Source: Psychrobacillus faecigallinarum (GTDB lineage Bacteria; Bacillota; Bacilli; Bacillales_A; Planococcaceae). From it: a DNA stretch of 64,000 bases. The stretch's first letter is position 1. Every line of letters starts with the position of its first letter. The translations under genes and the position numbers were made by a program. Shown one piece after another: positions 17,268 to 29,272 of this stretch. Under the pieces are notes generated by a model that searched no databases, had not been told where the DNA came from, and saw nothing but the letters and a program-made list of their open reading frames with translations. The stretch spans positions 744,001-808,000 of the forward strand of contig NZ_JACSQO010000001.1 in the NCBI RefSeq assembly GCF_014836595.1, in the 5' to 3' direction.

Positions 17268-18167
17268 TTATTTTTTGATAGAGCGAGGATCTAGAACATC
17301 TCTTAACCAATCACCCAAGAATATTATTCCTAGAACTGTTACTGTAATGGCTAGACCCGGAAAAGTCGCAAGCCACCAACTTGTGGCTAAATAATCTCTT
17401 CCATCACTCAAAATAGACCCCCATGAAACAGTCGGTGGTTGAACACCAAGCCCCAAAAAGCTAAGTGATGCTTCAAGAATGATCGTTGTTGCCACACTTA
17501 ACGTAGAAATTACGATAAAAGAGGAAATAACATTCGGTAGTAAATGACGAATAATTATCTTATTGTTTTTTACTCCAATTGAACGGGCAGCTCTTACAAA
17601 ATCACGTTCCTTTATAGTTAGCACTTCGCCACGTACAAGCCGTGCATAGTTTACCCAATTCGTAGCACCCAGAACGAAAATAAGAGTAATAACACTTGGT
17701 CCAAAAACACTAAGTATTACTAGCGCAAAAAGAATAGTTGGTATTGCTAGGAAGGAATCTACAAGGCGCATTAACACATTGTCGATAAAACCACCATAAT
17801 ACCCTGCTATCAAACCAATAGTAACACCGATAATTCCCGCAACAACGACAGAGGTAATACCTACTAATAAGGAAATTTGAGAACCATAGATAATCCGACT
17901 AAGAATATCCCTACCAAGGTTATCCGTTCCCAATAGATTTGCAGTACTACCACCTTCCATCCAGAAAGGAGGCTTTAGCATATTAGCCGCATTAATAGCA
18001 GCGGGATCATGTGGTGCTAGTAGTGGTGCAAAAATGGCCACTAAGAAAACAAAGAAAACGATAAAGAATCCTACTGTGCCTGTCTTACTTCTAAGTAATA
18101 ATCTACTCCACCTTTTAAAAGAAGAGGGTTTGTTTTGTGTCATGCTTATTGTCTGTGATTGGGTCAA
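17268..18167 (-). CDS. Peptide ABC transporter permease (OppC/DppC type)
   Basis: 299 residues with an N-terminal membrane segment, a periplasmic-side loop (GTDNLGRDILSRIIYGSQIS, typical of the family) and a cluster of five C-terminal membrane segments with the EAA loop. It starts at TTG behind GGGGGAAG, the stronger site; an ATG eight codons in is an alternative. It lies 12 bp after the other permease gene. Confidence 0.94.
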   Translation of the reverse strand: MTQSQTISMTQNKPSSFKRWSRLLLRSKTGTVGFFIVFFVFLVAIFAPLLAPHDPAAINAANMLKPPFWMEGGSTANLLGTDNLGRDILSRIIYGSQISLLVGITSVVVAGIIGVTIGLIAGYYGGFIDNVLMRLVDSFLAIPTILFALVILSVFGPSVITLIFVLGATNWVNYARLVRGEVLTIKERDFVRAARSIGVKNNKIIIRHLLPNVISSFIVISTLSVATTIILEASLSFLGLGVQPPTVSWGSILSDGRDYLATSWWLATFPGLAITVTVLGIIFLGDWLRDVLDPRSIKK

Positions 18168-18179
18168 CTTAACTTCCCC

Positions 18180-19100
18180 CTAGCTATATTTAATCCGTGG
18201 ATCTAATAGTCGGTAAAGAATATCTGCTACTAGATTCATAAGAATTACGAGTGTTGCAATGACAAATACACTGGCTTGAACAATTGCCATATCACGCGTA
18301 TTTACAGCCTGTATTAATAATTGACCTAAACCCGGCCATGAAAAGACAGTTTCAGTAATCAATGTCCCCCCAACCAAAGTGGAGGTTTGTAATGCAGTAA
18401 TGGTTATGACAGGAATAAGTGAATTTCGGAAAGCATGCTTATAAACTACGATTCTATCCTTTAAACCTTTACTCTTCGCTGTCCGTACGTAATCCTGATT
18501 CAAGGTTTCAATCATGCTAGACCGGATGAGTCGTGTCATTTCCGCAGCTATCCCAGTAGCAAGAGTTATGGAAGGGAGAACCAAATGTAACAGCGTCCCT
18601 CTTCCTGAAACCGGGAAGAAACTTAAAGTGACAGAAAACAATAAAATCAACATGATACCCAACCAAAAGTTCGGCATTGCTTTTCCTATGACAGCCGCAC
18701 CCGTCGCCACTAAGTCTAGACTAGAGTTTTGTTTTGTAGCAGACCAAATACCAAGTGGAATCGATACAACAATTGCGATTATAAGCGCTGCGATACCTAG
18801 TTCAAGTGTTGCGGGGAGACGCTCAAGGACGATTTCCATAGCGTCCTGACCATAACGGTAGGATTCTCCAAAGTCACCTTGTACAAGGTTCATAAGGTAT
18901 GTAGTGTATTGAACGATAAAGGCTTCGTTTAAACCTAAGGATTCTCTTAATAGCTCCACATCTTCCTGGGATGCGTCATCAGGGAGCATTAATGCAACTG
19001 GGTCTCCCGCGATAAAGACTAGTGAAAAGACAATAAATGAAATGATTAATAAAACAGGTATTATTTGTAGTATTCGCCTTACAAAGTAATTGTTCATCAA
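18180..19100 (-). CDS. Peptide ABC transporter permease (OppB/DppB type)
   Basis: 306 residues, six membrane segments, with family signatures DPVALMLPDDAS near the N-terminus and the EAA-type loop DYVRTAKSKGLKDRIVVYKH. Forms the translocation pore with the adjacent permease. About 100 bp separate it from the binding-protein gene. Confidence 0.94.
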   Translation of the reverse strand: MMNNYFVRRILQIIPVLLIISFIVFSLVFIAGDPVALMLPDDASQEDVELLRESLGLNEAFIVQYTTYLMNLVQGDFGESYRYGQDAMEIVLERLPATLELGIAALIIAIVVSIPLGIWSATKQNSSLDLVATGAAVIGKAMPNFWLGIMLILLFSVTLSFFPVSGRGTLLHLVLPSITLATGIAAEMTRLIRSSMIETLNQDYVRTAKSKGLKDRIVVYKHAFRNSLIPVITITALQTSTLVGGTLITETVFSWPGLGQLLIQAVNTRDMAIVQASVFVIATLVILMNLVADILYRLLDPRIKYS

Positions 19101-19207
19101 TTGTCACCTCACACATATTTTGAAATGATTTATTGTAACCTACTATTTTTTTACACAACCAAATAGTAAAGGAAGGAAGAGCAAGCTCTCCCTACCGATA
19201 ACCGTAC

Positions 19208-20755
19208 CTACTTTTTATTAATGGAATCCACGTAAATTATTTCATCCATTGTAGGAGTATAATCAATTGCATCACTCACACCTACGTTAATAGATTCTTG
19301 ATGTAAAACAATGTGAGCTGTGTCTTCAGCTAATAAATGTTGTGCTTTAATATATTGCTGTGCTCTTTCTTCTGGGTCCATATTTTGAGCAGCAGCTGCC
19401 AATAATCCCTCTACTTCTTCATTGTAATAATCAATTTGTCCTTTAAATCTTTCGTAGTTATACCAATCTAATGCATTCGCAGCATCAAACATAGAGTTAC
19501 CCAAAGCTAGTAAATAAGCATCCTTATTTTTGCCTGAATTACGAAGTTCAACGAAACTACTCCACTCCATGAATTCTACATTTGCTTTTACCCCAATCGC
19601 AGTCCACATTCCGGCAACCATCTCAGCTATTTCAGCATCCTGTAAATAACGTCCTTTTGGAGAATGGAAGGTCATTTCAAAGCCATCAGGATAGCCTGCT
19701 TCTGCCAATAATTTTTTTGCTTTTTCTACATCATAGTTATAGGTGTCATAAAGATCTTCAGCAAAACCAAAGTTTCCTGGCGCTACTCGTGTAATGGTAG
19801 GTATTCCTGCGCCATTTAATAAATTATCCGTTATTGCCTTGTTATCAATTGCCAAGTCCAAAGCTTCTCTAACTCGAGGATCAGAAGTTGGATATCCTTC
19901 AGTTGAACGCAAAAATATCATCATTGTCCGGTTAGAAGTTCCTTGTGATAAATGGGTGCCATCGTTATCCTCAATACGTTTCCACTCACTTGGAGGCATG
20001 TTTGTTGCAATATCAACTCCACCTGTTAGTAGCTCAGAGACACGTGTAGAGTTTTCCGGGATTACACGGAACACCACTTCGTCCCATTCTTCATTTTTTC
20101 CTTCAAAATAATCATCATATACTTCTAGGACAATTCTATCGTCGCGTACCCATTTGGAAAACTTAAATGGTCCTGTCCCAACTGGATTTTCCAAGAAATA
20201 ATCCATTCCATTTTCTTCAATATATTCGGAAGGAAGGATACTAGATGCAATTCTTGAAATTCTATTTAGCAAAGCTGGATCTGGTTCATTTGTAATAATA
20301 CGGATTGTAAGTTCATCAATAACTTGTACCTCTTTAATAGAGTTATAGTTAATGTGATCAAGAAGTGTTGAATCATGTGCAACACGTTCAAGTGAGAATT
20401 TAACATCCTCAGAATCTAAAGTTTCGCCGTTATGGAAAGTAACGCCTTCTTTTAGTTTCACTTCCCAAGTCTTATCATCTATTTTTTCATAACCTTCTGC
20501 TAAGTCTGGTAAAATCTCTCCAGTTTCGTTATCTCGTTTAAACAAATAGTTAAACATATTCACGTGAATTGCTTCTGTGGAAGTATTTACATGATTATGA
20601 ACGTCAAATGTTACCATGTCCGTTCCCATTGCAATCGTTAATGTTCTATCATCCTCTTTTTTTGGCGTCGAAGTGGAAGATTCCTCTCCATTACAGGCTG
20701 CCAACAAGCCCACTGTCAAAAGTATAGAACTAGCTAACCCTACCCATTTCCTCAT
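19208..20755 (-). CDS. Peptide-binding lipoprotein of the ABC importer
   Basis: 515-residue SBP family 5 protein. The signal peptide ends at a lipobox (LLAAC); family motifs include GVTFHNGETLDSEDVKFSLE and NPVGTGPFKFSKW. I start at the second ATG (20755), 8 nt from AAAGGGG; the first ATG is too close to that site. It lies between an M20D amidohydrolase gene and the permeases. Ligand is unknown; the flanking hydrolases suggest an N-acyl or C-terminal-glutamyl peptide. Confidence 0.92.
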   Translation of the reverse strand: MRKWVGLASSILLTVGLLAACNGEESSTSTPKKEDDRTLTIAMGTDMVTFDVHNHVNTSTEAIHVNMFNYLFKRDNETGEILPDLAEGYEKIDDKTWEVKLKEGVTFHNGETLDSEDVKFSLERVAHDSTLLDHINYNSIKEVQVIDELTIRIITNEPDPALLNRISRIASSILPSEYIEENGMDYFLENPVGTGPFKFSKWVRDDRIVLEVYDDYFEGKNEEWDEVVFRVIPENSTRVSELLTGGVDIATNMPPSEWKRIEDNDGTHLSQGTSNRTMMIFLRSTEGYPTSDPRVREALDLAIDNKAITDNLLNGAGIPTITRVAPGNFGFAEDLYDTYNYDVEKAKKLLAEAGYPDGFEMTFHSPKGRYLQDAEIAEMVAGMWTAIGVKANVEFMEWSSFVELRNSGKNKDAYLLALGNSMFDAANALDWYNYERFKGQIDYYNEEVEGLLAAAAQNMDPEERAQQYIKAQHLLAEDTAHIVLHQESINVGVSDAIDYTPTMDEIIYVDSINKK

Positions 20756-20797
20756 ACTCATACCCCTTTATCTATATATTTTTCATGAATCAAATAC

Positions 20798-22006
20798 TTA
20801 TTGTTCGGTTGAATTATTCTCTATGTAATCAAGAGCGAATTGGGCCAATAAAGCAGAGCCATACGGCAGTGCATCTTCATCAATATCAAATTTTGGATGG
20901 TGATTTGGATAGATACAATCTTTTGTTTCATTGTAAGTACCCAATCTAAAGAAAATACCTGGCACTTTCTCAGCATAGTAAGCAAAATCCTCTCCCCCCA
21001 TGCTCGGATTCACAATTGAAAGCGTACTGGCGCCCAATATTTTCTCAGCAACTGAATCTAATAATGGGATCAATGTATTGTCATTTTTAACGGAAGGATA
21101 GCCAAATTGATAATCAAATTTATAACTAGCCCCCATCCCTTCACAGACACCTTTAATATATCTTTCCATTCTTTGAGAAATGACCTCTCTTAACGAAGGA
21201 TCTAAGACTCTAACTGTGCCTTCCAATCGGACGGACGGTGCAATAACATTTCTTTTAAAGCCACCTTCTATTTTACCTATTGTCAAAACAGCTGGTTTTA
21301 GAGGGTCGATTGATCGGCTCACAATTTGCTGTAACGAAGAGATAACTTCGGCTGCTACCGTTATCGAGTCGATCGACATATGTGGATGAGCCGCATGCCC
21401 CCCCTCTCCAATCACTTCTATGTCAAAGGAATCCGCACATGCCATTGCGACATCTTTCGCAACAGTTATATACCCTGTGTTTGCTGTAGGATGTACATGC
21501 AAACCGGCAATAACATCTACATCAGGATTGTTAAGCACCCCTTCCTGAACCATATGTAGGGCCCCTGCTAAACCTTCCTCTGCTGGCTGAAATATAAATT
21601 TGATATTCCCTTTTTGGGGTCTATGTTTACTTAGTAATTTGGCTGCTCCCAACAAAATGGCTGTATGAGCGTCATGTCCACATAAATGTGCAACCCCAGG
21701 AACAGACGAGGCGTATAAAACATTTTTTTCATCTTGTATAGGAAGTGCATCCATATCTGCTCTTAAAGCAACAGTCGGACCTGGATGAGTACCTTGTAGA
21801 AGAGCAACTATTCCAGTTTTCGCCACTGGTGCTTGAATTTCTAAACCAAGTTCTTTTAAATTTTCCAAAACAAACTTTGAAGTTTCATATTCTTCAAATG
21901 ATAGTTCCGGATTCACATGAAGATGTCTACGCCATTGTATTAAATTATCCTTAAGGTCAAGTGCCTCTTTAAGCAAAACGTTTTCTTCTACTACTTTGTG
22001 TTTCAT
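20798..22006 (-). CDS. M20D family amidohydrolase (N-acyl amino acid/peptide hydrolase)
   Basis: 402-residue cytosolic metal-dependent amidohydrolase with the M20D order of motifs: RADMDALP, HLCGHDAHTAILL, QPAEEGLAG, GLHVHP and MGGEDFAYY. Relatives remove acyl groups from amino acids or hippurate-like substrates. It is first in the transport operon, behind GGAGG and a sigma-A-like promoter, so hydrolase and importer are co-expressed. Confidence 0.9.
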   Translation of the reverse strand: MKHKVVEENVLLKEALDLKDNLIQWRRHLHVNPELSFEEYETSKFVLENLKELGLEIQAPVAKTGIVALLQGTHPGPTVALRADMDALPIQDEKNVLYASSVPGVAHLCGHDAHTAILLGAAKLLSKHRPQKGNIKFIFQPAEEGLAGALHMVQEGVLNNPDVDVIAGLHVHPTANTGYITVAKDVAMACADSFDIEVIGEGGHAAHPHMSIDSITVAAEVISSLQQIVSRSIDPLKPAVLTIGKIEGGFKRNVIAPSVRLEGTVRVLDPSLREVISQRMERYIKGVCEGMGASYKFDYQFGYPSVKNDNTLIPLLDSVAEKILGASTLSIVNPSMGGEDFAYYAEKVPGIFFRLGTYNETKDCIYPNHHPKFDIDEDALPYGSALLAQFALDYIENNSTEQ

Positions 22007-22074
22007 TTAATCCTCCTATTTAATTTATTTAATATAATATTCGGAAATAAAAGTATTTTCTGATTATTGTATTA

Positions 22075-22103
22075 ATACTAGTTTAGAATATTTCTTTAGT
22101 CAA
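22075..22103 (-). promoter_or_regulatory. Sigma-A-type promoter of the amidohydrolase/peptide operon
   Basis: On the minus strand TTGACT (22098-22103) and TAGTAT (22075-22080) are separated by 17 bp, about 70 bp before the start codon. Confidence 0.65.
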
Positions 22104-22212
22104 GACTAATTTCCCAATTTTTCGACATCATTTTTTGTTTTTTTTAAAGCGATTCTCTTGAAAGTAATCTTATTAATCCCAAGGAAAACTAGATGAATAT
22201 ATCGAGTATTAA

Positions 22213-22302
22213 AACCACAAACGAATGAAGGCAAAATTAAAAGACCTAAATCCAGTAGAATACCGAACTCAGATCTTAGAAGTCGTTAAATTATTTGTGT
22301 AA
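22213..22302 (+). pseudogene. Remnant 3' end of an IS3-family transposase
   Basis: The plus strand encodes HKRMKAKLKDLNPVEYRTQ before a stop. This matches the characteristic C-terminus of IS3/IS150-group transposase OrfB (KRIKAKLKGLSPVEYRTQ type). Everything upstream is lost and an in-frame stop lies just before it. It sits between two minus-strand operons. Confidence 0.75.
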
Positions 22303-22324
22303 CTTTACTTACTATTTTCATCAA

Positions 22325-24689
<2,365 letters not shown>

Positions 24690-24693
24690 ACAA

Positions 24694-25722
24694 TTACCTC
24701 CTATCAACCCTTTTCGTTCCACACGACTCCCTAATGATTAATTCTGAGTCAATCAATACTGGCTTTAATTGTGTTTCTCCATTTATCAAATCATTCAACA
24801 TATAAGCTGATAATTTCCCGAATTTTTCTTTATCCTGCTTTACTGTCGTAAGTTTCGGCTCGCTATAGCGGCAAGCTACAATGTCATCACACCCGACAAT
24901 TTGAATATCTTGTGGAACACTAAGTCCCTCTTCCTTTATCGCTCTTAGAGCACCCAACGCCATCAAGTCAGATGTGGCAAAAACAGCTTCAGGATACTCT
25001 TTGCATCGAAGTATTTTCTTCATCGCTTCATATCCGCTTTCTTCATGAAAGTCACCATACTGAATCCATTCTCCGCGTATTTCAAGACCAAATTGTTGCA
25101 TGGCTTCATAGAAACCTTGTTTCCGATAACGAGAAATAGCTGAATCCCATTTGCCGCCTATATAACCAATCTTTCTTACAGAATGTAAATAAAAAAATTC
25201 GATCACTTTTCTCGATAAATCCACGTTATCTGTCATGATGTAACTAGATTTTGGACCTTTTAACTCAATATCAATCCCAATACACGGAATTCCTTCCTTT
25301 GCCACATCATAGATAGCCTCTTCCACTTCCTCACCCGCAATCACTATACAGCCATCGACATGAAAATGTCGACATCTTGCTAAATAGCTGCCATGCCCCG
25401 TTTGAAAGCGTTCATTTGAAAACATGATAATATCATAACCTAGTAGACCAATATTCTTTTTGAAAGCTGATATAACCTCATTAAAATAAGGATGTGTCAT
25501 TTCAACATTAATCTTCCCAGCATAGATCAGTCCGATTAGGTTTGACTTTTTTGTTGCCAGTGATCTTGCAGAAAAGTTGGGTTCATAACCCTTTTGGTTA
25601 ATGACATCCATTACTTGTTTCTTTGTTTTCTCACTAATGCCTTCATAGTTGTTGATGACTTTTGAAACAGTACCTGGGGAAACACCTGCCATTTGCGCTA
25701 TATCTTTAATTGTTAAATTCAT
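24694..25722 (-). CDS. LacI family transcriptional regulator
   Basis: 342 residues. The N-terminal helix-turn-helix (TIKDIAQMAGVSPGTVSKVI) and hinge (NFSARSLATKKSN) precede a periplasmic-binding-like effector domain. It is encoded inside the operon it probably controls; candidate operators with central CG and GAAA/TTTC arms are at 29062-29190. Confidence 0.93.
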   Translation of the reverse strand: MNLTIKDIAQMAGVSPGTVSKVINNYEGISEKTKKQVMDVINQKGYEPNFSARSLATKKSNLIGLIYAGKINVEMTHPYFNEVISAFKKNIGLLGYDIIMFSNERFQTGHGSYLARCRHFHVDGCIVIAGEEVEEAIYDVAKEGIPCIGIDIELKGPKSSYIMTDNVDLSRKVIEFFYLHSVRKIGYIGGKWDSAISRYRKQGFYEAMQQFGLEIRGEWIQYGDFHEESGYEAMKKILRCKEYPEAVFATSDLMALGALRAIKEEGLSVPQDIQIVGCDDIVACRYSEPKLTTVKQDKEKFGKLSAYMLNDLINGETQLKPVLIDSELIIRESCGTKRVDRR

Positions 25723-25749
25723 CTCTAATCCCTTCTATTTCACGTTACT

Positions 25750-26592
25750 TTATTTCACAGAGCCTTCAGTAATACTTGATATAAATAAACGGTTAAACAA
25801 TAGGAAAATAATCAAAAGTGGTACAGTTGCCCAAAAAACACCTGATAAGATCATGCCAAAATCTGCATATTGTGTATTACTTAACTGGGCTAAAGCAACT
25901 TGAATCGTATACATCTCTGGATCTCTTAAAACAGTAAATTGCCATAAAAACTCGCCCCATGCAGCTGAGAAGACAATTATCCCTAAAGTTGCAAATGCCG
26001 GAAGTATAATTGGAAGCACAATACTACGATAAATTTTAAAGTTGGAGCACCCATCTAATTTTGCTGCTTCAATTAACTCATCCGGTACAGATTGACTAAT
26101 ATATTGTCTCATCAGGAAAATCCCCAGAGGATTAAGGAAGAACAATACCATCACACCTGGTAATGTATCAAGTAATCCTGCCTTAGAAATCAAGAAATAC
26201 TGTGGGATTAACCCTAATTGCGGCGGTATAATCATCGTTAAGAGAATAGCTGTAAAAAGTACATTTTTACCTCGAAACTTAAACTTCGAAAAGGCAAACC
26301 CAGCTAATGAACTAATAAATAAAACCACAATGGTGACAATGGAACAAACAATGAATGAGTTCCACATTGCTTGAAAGAAATCGATTTTATCCAAGACCTT
26401 TTTAAAATTTTCTATTAACAAGCTCCCTGGTGTAACCGTTGGTGGAATGGAATTGTAAGCAGAACTAGGGCTTGTTGCCATTACAAACATCCAATAAAAC
26501 GGAAACAACGAAAGTAGCGATGCAATGGATAATAGTACATAAGCAAGGATTCTGCTAATGGACGGTTTTTTTCCCTTCTCCGATTTATTCAC
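25750..26592 (-). CDS. Sugar ABC transporter permease (MalG type)
   Basis: 280 residues, six membrane segments, with the EAA loop DELIEAAKLDGCSNFKIYRS and the family N-terminal pattern ending in FPFYWMF. Its ATG overlaps the end of the upstream permease gene by one base. No sugar ATPase is encoded nearby, so a shared MsmX-type ATPase elsewhere must energise it. Confidence 0.93.
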   Translation of the reverse strand: MNKSEKGKKPSISRILAYVLLSIASLLSLFPFYWMFVMATSPSSAYNSIPPTVTPGSLLIENFKKVLDKIDFFQAMWNSFIVCSIVTIVVLFISSLAGFAFSKFKFRGKNVLFTAILLTMIIPPQLGLIPQYFLISKAGLLDTLPGVMVLFFLNPLGIFLMRQYISQSVPDELIEAAKLDGCSNFKIYRSIVLPIILPAFATLGIIVFSAAWGEFLWQFTVLRDPEMYTIQVALAQLSNTQYADFGMILSGVFWATVPLLIIFLLFNRLFISSITEGSVK

Positions 26593-27536
26593 TAGTTTCC
26601 ACCTCTTTTCTTCCTGCCAATACCTGAGGTTAAGAAAGTATTTATGGCAGCAAAAACAGTTATCAATACTAATAATATAATAGCTGTAGCTGACGCTGTT
26701 CCAAAAGATTGTAATTTAAAGGCATCCCGATATAAATACATCACAATAGTCATGCCTTCGTCTCTTGTGAAAGCACTAGTTCCTAAAAAGATAGTTGGTT
26801 CAGAAAATAACTGCAAAGCCCCTACAGTCGATGTGAATACAGTTAAGATGATAAATGGCTTAAGCATCGGTATGGTAATGTACATAAGCTGCTGAAATTT
26901 ATTTGCTCCGTCAATCGTTGCAGCTTCATACAAATCATTTGGAATACTTTGAATACCAGCAAGATAAATAATGGTGTTATACCCTACCCATCTCCAAAAC
27001 ACCATAATCGATATGGCAATTTTCGTTCCCCATTCAGAGCTGCTCCAGTTCACAGGATCTAGACCCGCCAAACTTAACACATAGTTGGCTAAAGAAGATT
27101 CATGATCACTAAACAACACACTGAAAATAAGAGCTACAGCTACCATGGAAGTAATATACGGCATAAAAATCGTTACTCTAAAGAAGTTCTTAAACTTAAG
27201 AAATGCAAGATTCAATAAATAGGCAAAAATGATTCCGAACAGTAATTGTGGGGCGGTACCCATGATTCCCATGACGATTGTATTGTAAACTGATTTCCAA
27301 AAAAGAGGATCGGTTAAGACTATTTTAAAATTAGCTAAGCCAACAAATGTCATAGGACTTAATCCGTTCCATTTTTGAAACCCTAAATAAATACTAAATA
27401 ATGCTGGATATAACCCAATAATAGCAAAAATAATAAAGAAAGGGGCTATATATAAATAGCCTGAAGCCATATCTTTTTTCTGTTCAGACATGTACCTTTT
27501 TTTTCTTACCTTTTCCTTATTACTTACAGTATTCAT
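26592..27536 (-). CDS. Sugar ABC transporter permease (MalF type)
   Basis: 314 residues with an N-terminal basic tail, six membrane segments and the EAA loop DLYEAATIDGANKFQQLMYI. Pairs with the MalG-type permease immediately downstream. Confidence 0.93.
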   Translation of the reverse strand: MNTVSNKEKVRKKRYMSEQKKDMASGYLYIAPFFIIFAIIGLYPALFSIYLGFQKWNGLSPMTFVGLANFKIVLTDPLFWKSVYNTIVMGIMGTAPQLLFGIIFAYLLNLAFLKFKNFFRVTIFMPYITSMVAVALIFSVLFSDHESSLANYVLSLAGLDPVNWSSSEWGTKIAISIMVFWRWVGYNTIIYLAGIQSIPNDLYEAATIDGANKFQQLMYITIPMLKPFIILTVFTSTVGALQLFSEPTIFLGTSAFTRDEGMTIVMYLYRDAFKLQSFGTASATAIILLVLITVFAAINTFLTSGIGRKKRGGN

Positions 27537-27616
27537 GTACTCACCTCATCCCTATCAAAGGTGGAATTGGAGCTCATTAACCCCTCATCCACCTTCATAT
27601 CTAGTAATCTTTTTAT

Positions 27617-28921
27617 CTAGCGATTTAATAAATCTTTTGCACGTTTAACTGCCGATGTCCATTCTTTTTCTGGATCTGCTCCTTTAGATTGAACATTCTT
27701 CAAGGCATTCAACACTTCCTGATAAAGTGGGAAGTATTTCTCTCCTTTATAAACTGCTCCATTAATGTCTTGGGCAGCTTTTGCAAATACTGGTGCTGTC
27801 GATTGTCCTCCAAAGAATTCATCTTCATTGTTTTTGAAGGCATCCATATCATAAACAGCTGGTGCAGATGGGAATAATCCTTTTGTTTGGAATGATTTCA
27901 ATTGATTGTCTGGAGAGATTAACCATTCTGCGAATTTATAAGCTTCATCAGCATTTTTAGTTTCCTTTGGAATGGAGATAAAAGAACCGCCCCAGTTTGC
28001 AGCAAATTCAGTTGGTAAAGTAGCTACTCTCCATTTGCCAACAGCTTCCGGTGCATTACCTTCCATCCAACCTTTTAACCAACCAGCTCCTAATTCAGCT
28101 GCAAATTCACCTTTATTCACAGCATTTGCCCACTCCGGTGACCACATTTCAAATTTCCCAACAATTCCAAGCTCATTTAAATGGACAGCGTAATCATATG
28201 CTGCTTTAACAGCATTTTCATCTTGCTCTAGTAGTAATTCACCCTCAGGATTAAGGAAGGTTTCTTGAGCTGCATCTAAGTAAGCTCTGAATGCCATTTC
28301 TATACTATCTACGAATGGTTTTCCTGTCTTTTCCTTCACCTTTATACCCGCTTCTTCAAATGCTTTTGGAGTACTGATTAAATTAGTTACTTCTTCAGGT
28401 TCAGTTGGTAAACCAGCTGCTTCAAATACATCTGTACGATAGTATAAAGCTTTAGGACCAATATCTGTTGGTAAGCCGATTAAGAAATCCCCAGCATTAT
28501 TCTCCCCTGTGTTCCATTTCCAATCCAGGTATTGATCTTTAATATCTTTTGCACCAAGATCATAGAGGTTTTCAAATTGGTCTTGTGCTACTTTAAAACG
28601 ATCTAATTGATCAATCTCTAACATCGTAATATCTGGAGCTCCGCTTCCAGCCGATAATGCCGTAAATAATGCATCATGATGCTCTGCTGTTTCAGCAGCT
28701 CTTACTTTTATTTTCACATTAGGGTTTTCTTCTTCATATGCTTTCGCCAAGTCTTCATAGCCAGTAGCACCAAAAGTCCAAAAATTTAATGTAATTTGTT
28801 CTTGTTTGTCTCCGCCTTTTTCGCTATTAGACGATTCCTTTTCGGTTCCACTACAAGCTGCCAATGAAAATGCAAGAACTGTTGACAAGCCTATTGCACT
28901 TAATTTTTTCAAACCTCTCAA
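27617..28921 (-). CDS. Sugar-binding lipoprotein of the ABC importer
   Basis: 434-residue SBP family 1 protein with a lipoprotein signal (lipobox LAAC) and the fold pattern of oligosaccharide-binding proteins (LNFWTFGATGYEDLAKAYEE near the mature N-terminus). Starts at TTG behind AGGGGGAA. First gene of the beta-glucoside operon. The GH1 and ROK genes downstream suggest a short beta-glucoside ligand such as cellobiose. Confidence 0.92.
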   Translation of the reverse strand: MRGLKKLSAIGLSTVLAFSLAACSGTEKESSNSEKGGDKQEQITLNFWTFGATGYEDLAKAYEEENPNVKIKVRAAETAEHHDALFTALSAGSGAPDITMLEIDQLDRFKVAQDQFENLYDLGAKDIKDQYLDWKWNTGENNAGDFLIGLPTDIGPKALYYRTDVFEAAGLPTEPEEVTNLISTPKAFEEAGIKVKEKTGKPFVDSIEMAFRAYLDAAQETFLNPEGELLLEQDENAVKAAYDYAVHLNELGIVGKFEMWSPEWANAVNKGEFAAELGAGWLKGWMEGNAPEAVGKWRVATLPTEFAANWGGSFISIPKETKNADEAYKFAEWLISPDNQLKSFQTKGLFPSAPAVYDMDAFKNNEDEFFGGQSTAPVFAKAAQDINGAVYKGEKYFPLYQEVLNALKNVQSKGADPEKEWTSAVKRAKDLLNR

Positions 28922-28976
28922 TTTGATTCCCCCTATTTTTTTGACTAATGTTTTCTTACAGGTTGTAATTCTTCAA

Positions 28977-29003
28977 CAAAAATAATGAAAGTTATTATTT
29001 TTG
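28977..29003 (-). promoter_or_regulatory. AT-rich stem-loop in the operon leader
   Basis: Perfect 10-bp stem CAAAAATAAT / ATTATTTTTG with a 7-nt loop, about 55 bp upstream of the TTG start at 28921. It could stabilise the transcript or attenuate. Confidence 0.4.
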
Positions 29004-29061
29004 TATCATTCACCTCCCATATTGTTTTCCTCATAAAAACTAAACTTATTTACCATACTTC

Positions 29062-29075
29062 GGAAACCGGTTTCT
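29062..29075. promoter_or_regulatory. LacI-type operator
   Basis: Perfect palindrome GAAACCGGTTTC, centred on CG as expected for the LacI family. Confidence 0.65.
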
Positions 29076-29107
29076 AAACTTGATGAAAAAGAGCGATTAT
29101 TAGAAGG

Positions 29108-29121
29108 TGAAACCGCTTTCA
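29108..29121. promoter_or_regulatory. LacI-type operator
   Basis: TGAAACCGCTTTCA, sharing GAAACCG with the site at 29062; spaced 46 bp from it. Confidence 0.6.
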
Positions 29122-29174
29122 ATTTGAATTATAAAACTAGATTGATATAAAATCAAGAATTTTCTTAATACTTT

Positions 29175-29190
29175 TAGAAAACGCTTTCCA
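29175..29190. promoter_or_regulatory. cre-like site (CcpA) or third LacI-type operator
   Basis: On the minus strand TGGAAAGCGTTTTCTA fits the catabolite-responsive element pattern with central CG, implying glucose repression. Confidence 0.6.
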
Positions 29191-29272
29191 TAACTGAGGA
29201 CGGATAACACAAAGTCTTAGAAATGCATAACATGTATAAGGAAATGCTTAAATAGCGTTGGAGGGATAAAGT

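Larger units (their letters stand above)
28922..29272. promoter_or_regulatory. Control region of the beta-glucoside operon
   Basis: No gene. It holds three palindromic LacI/CcpA-type sites (29062-29075, 29108-29121, 29175-29190), an AT-rich stem-loop in the leader (28977-29003) and, further right, the ribosome site of the plus-strand gene at 29273. Confidence 0.65.
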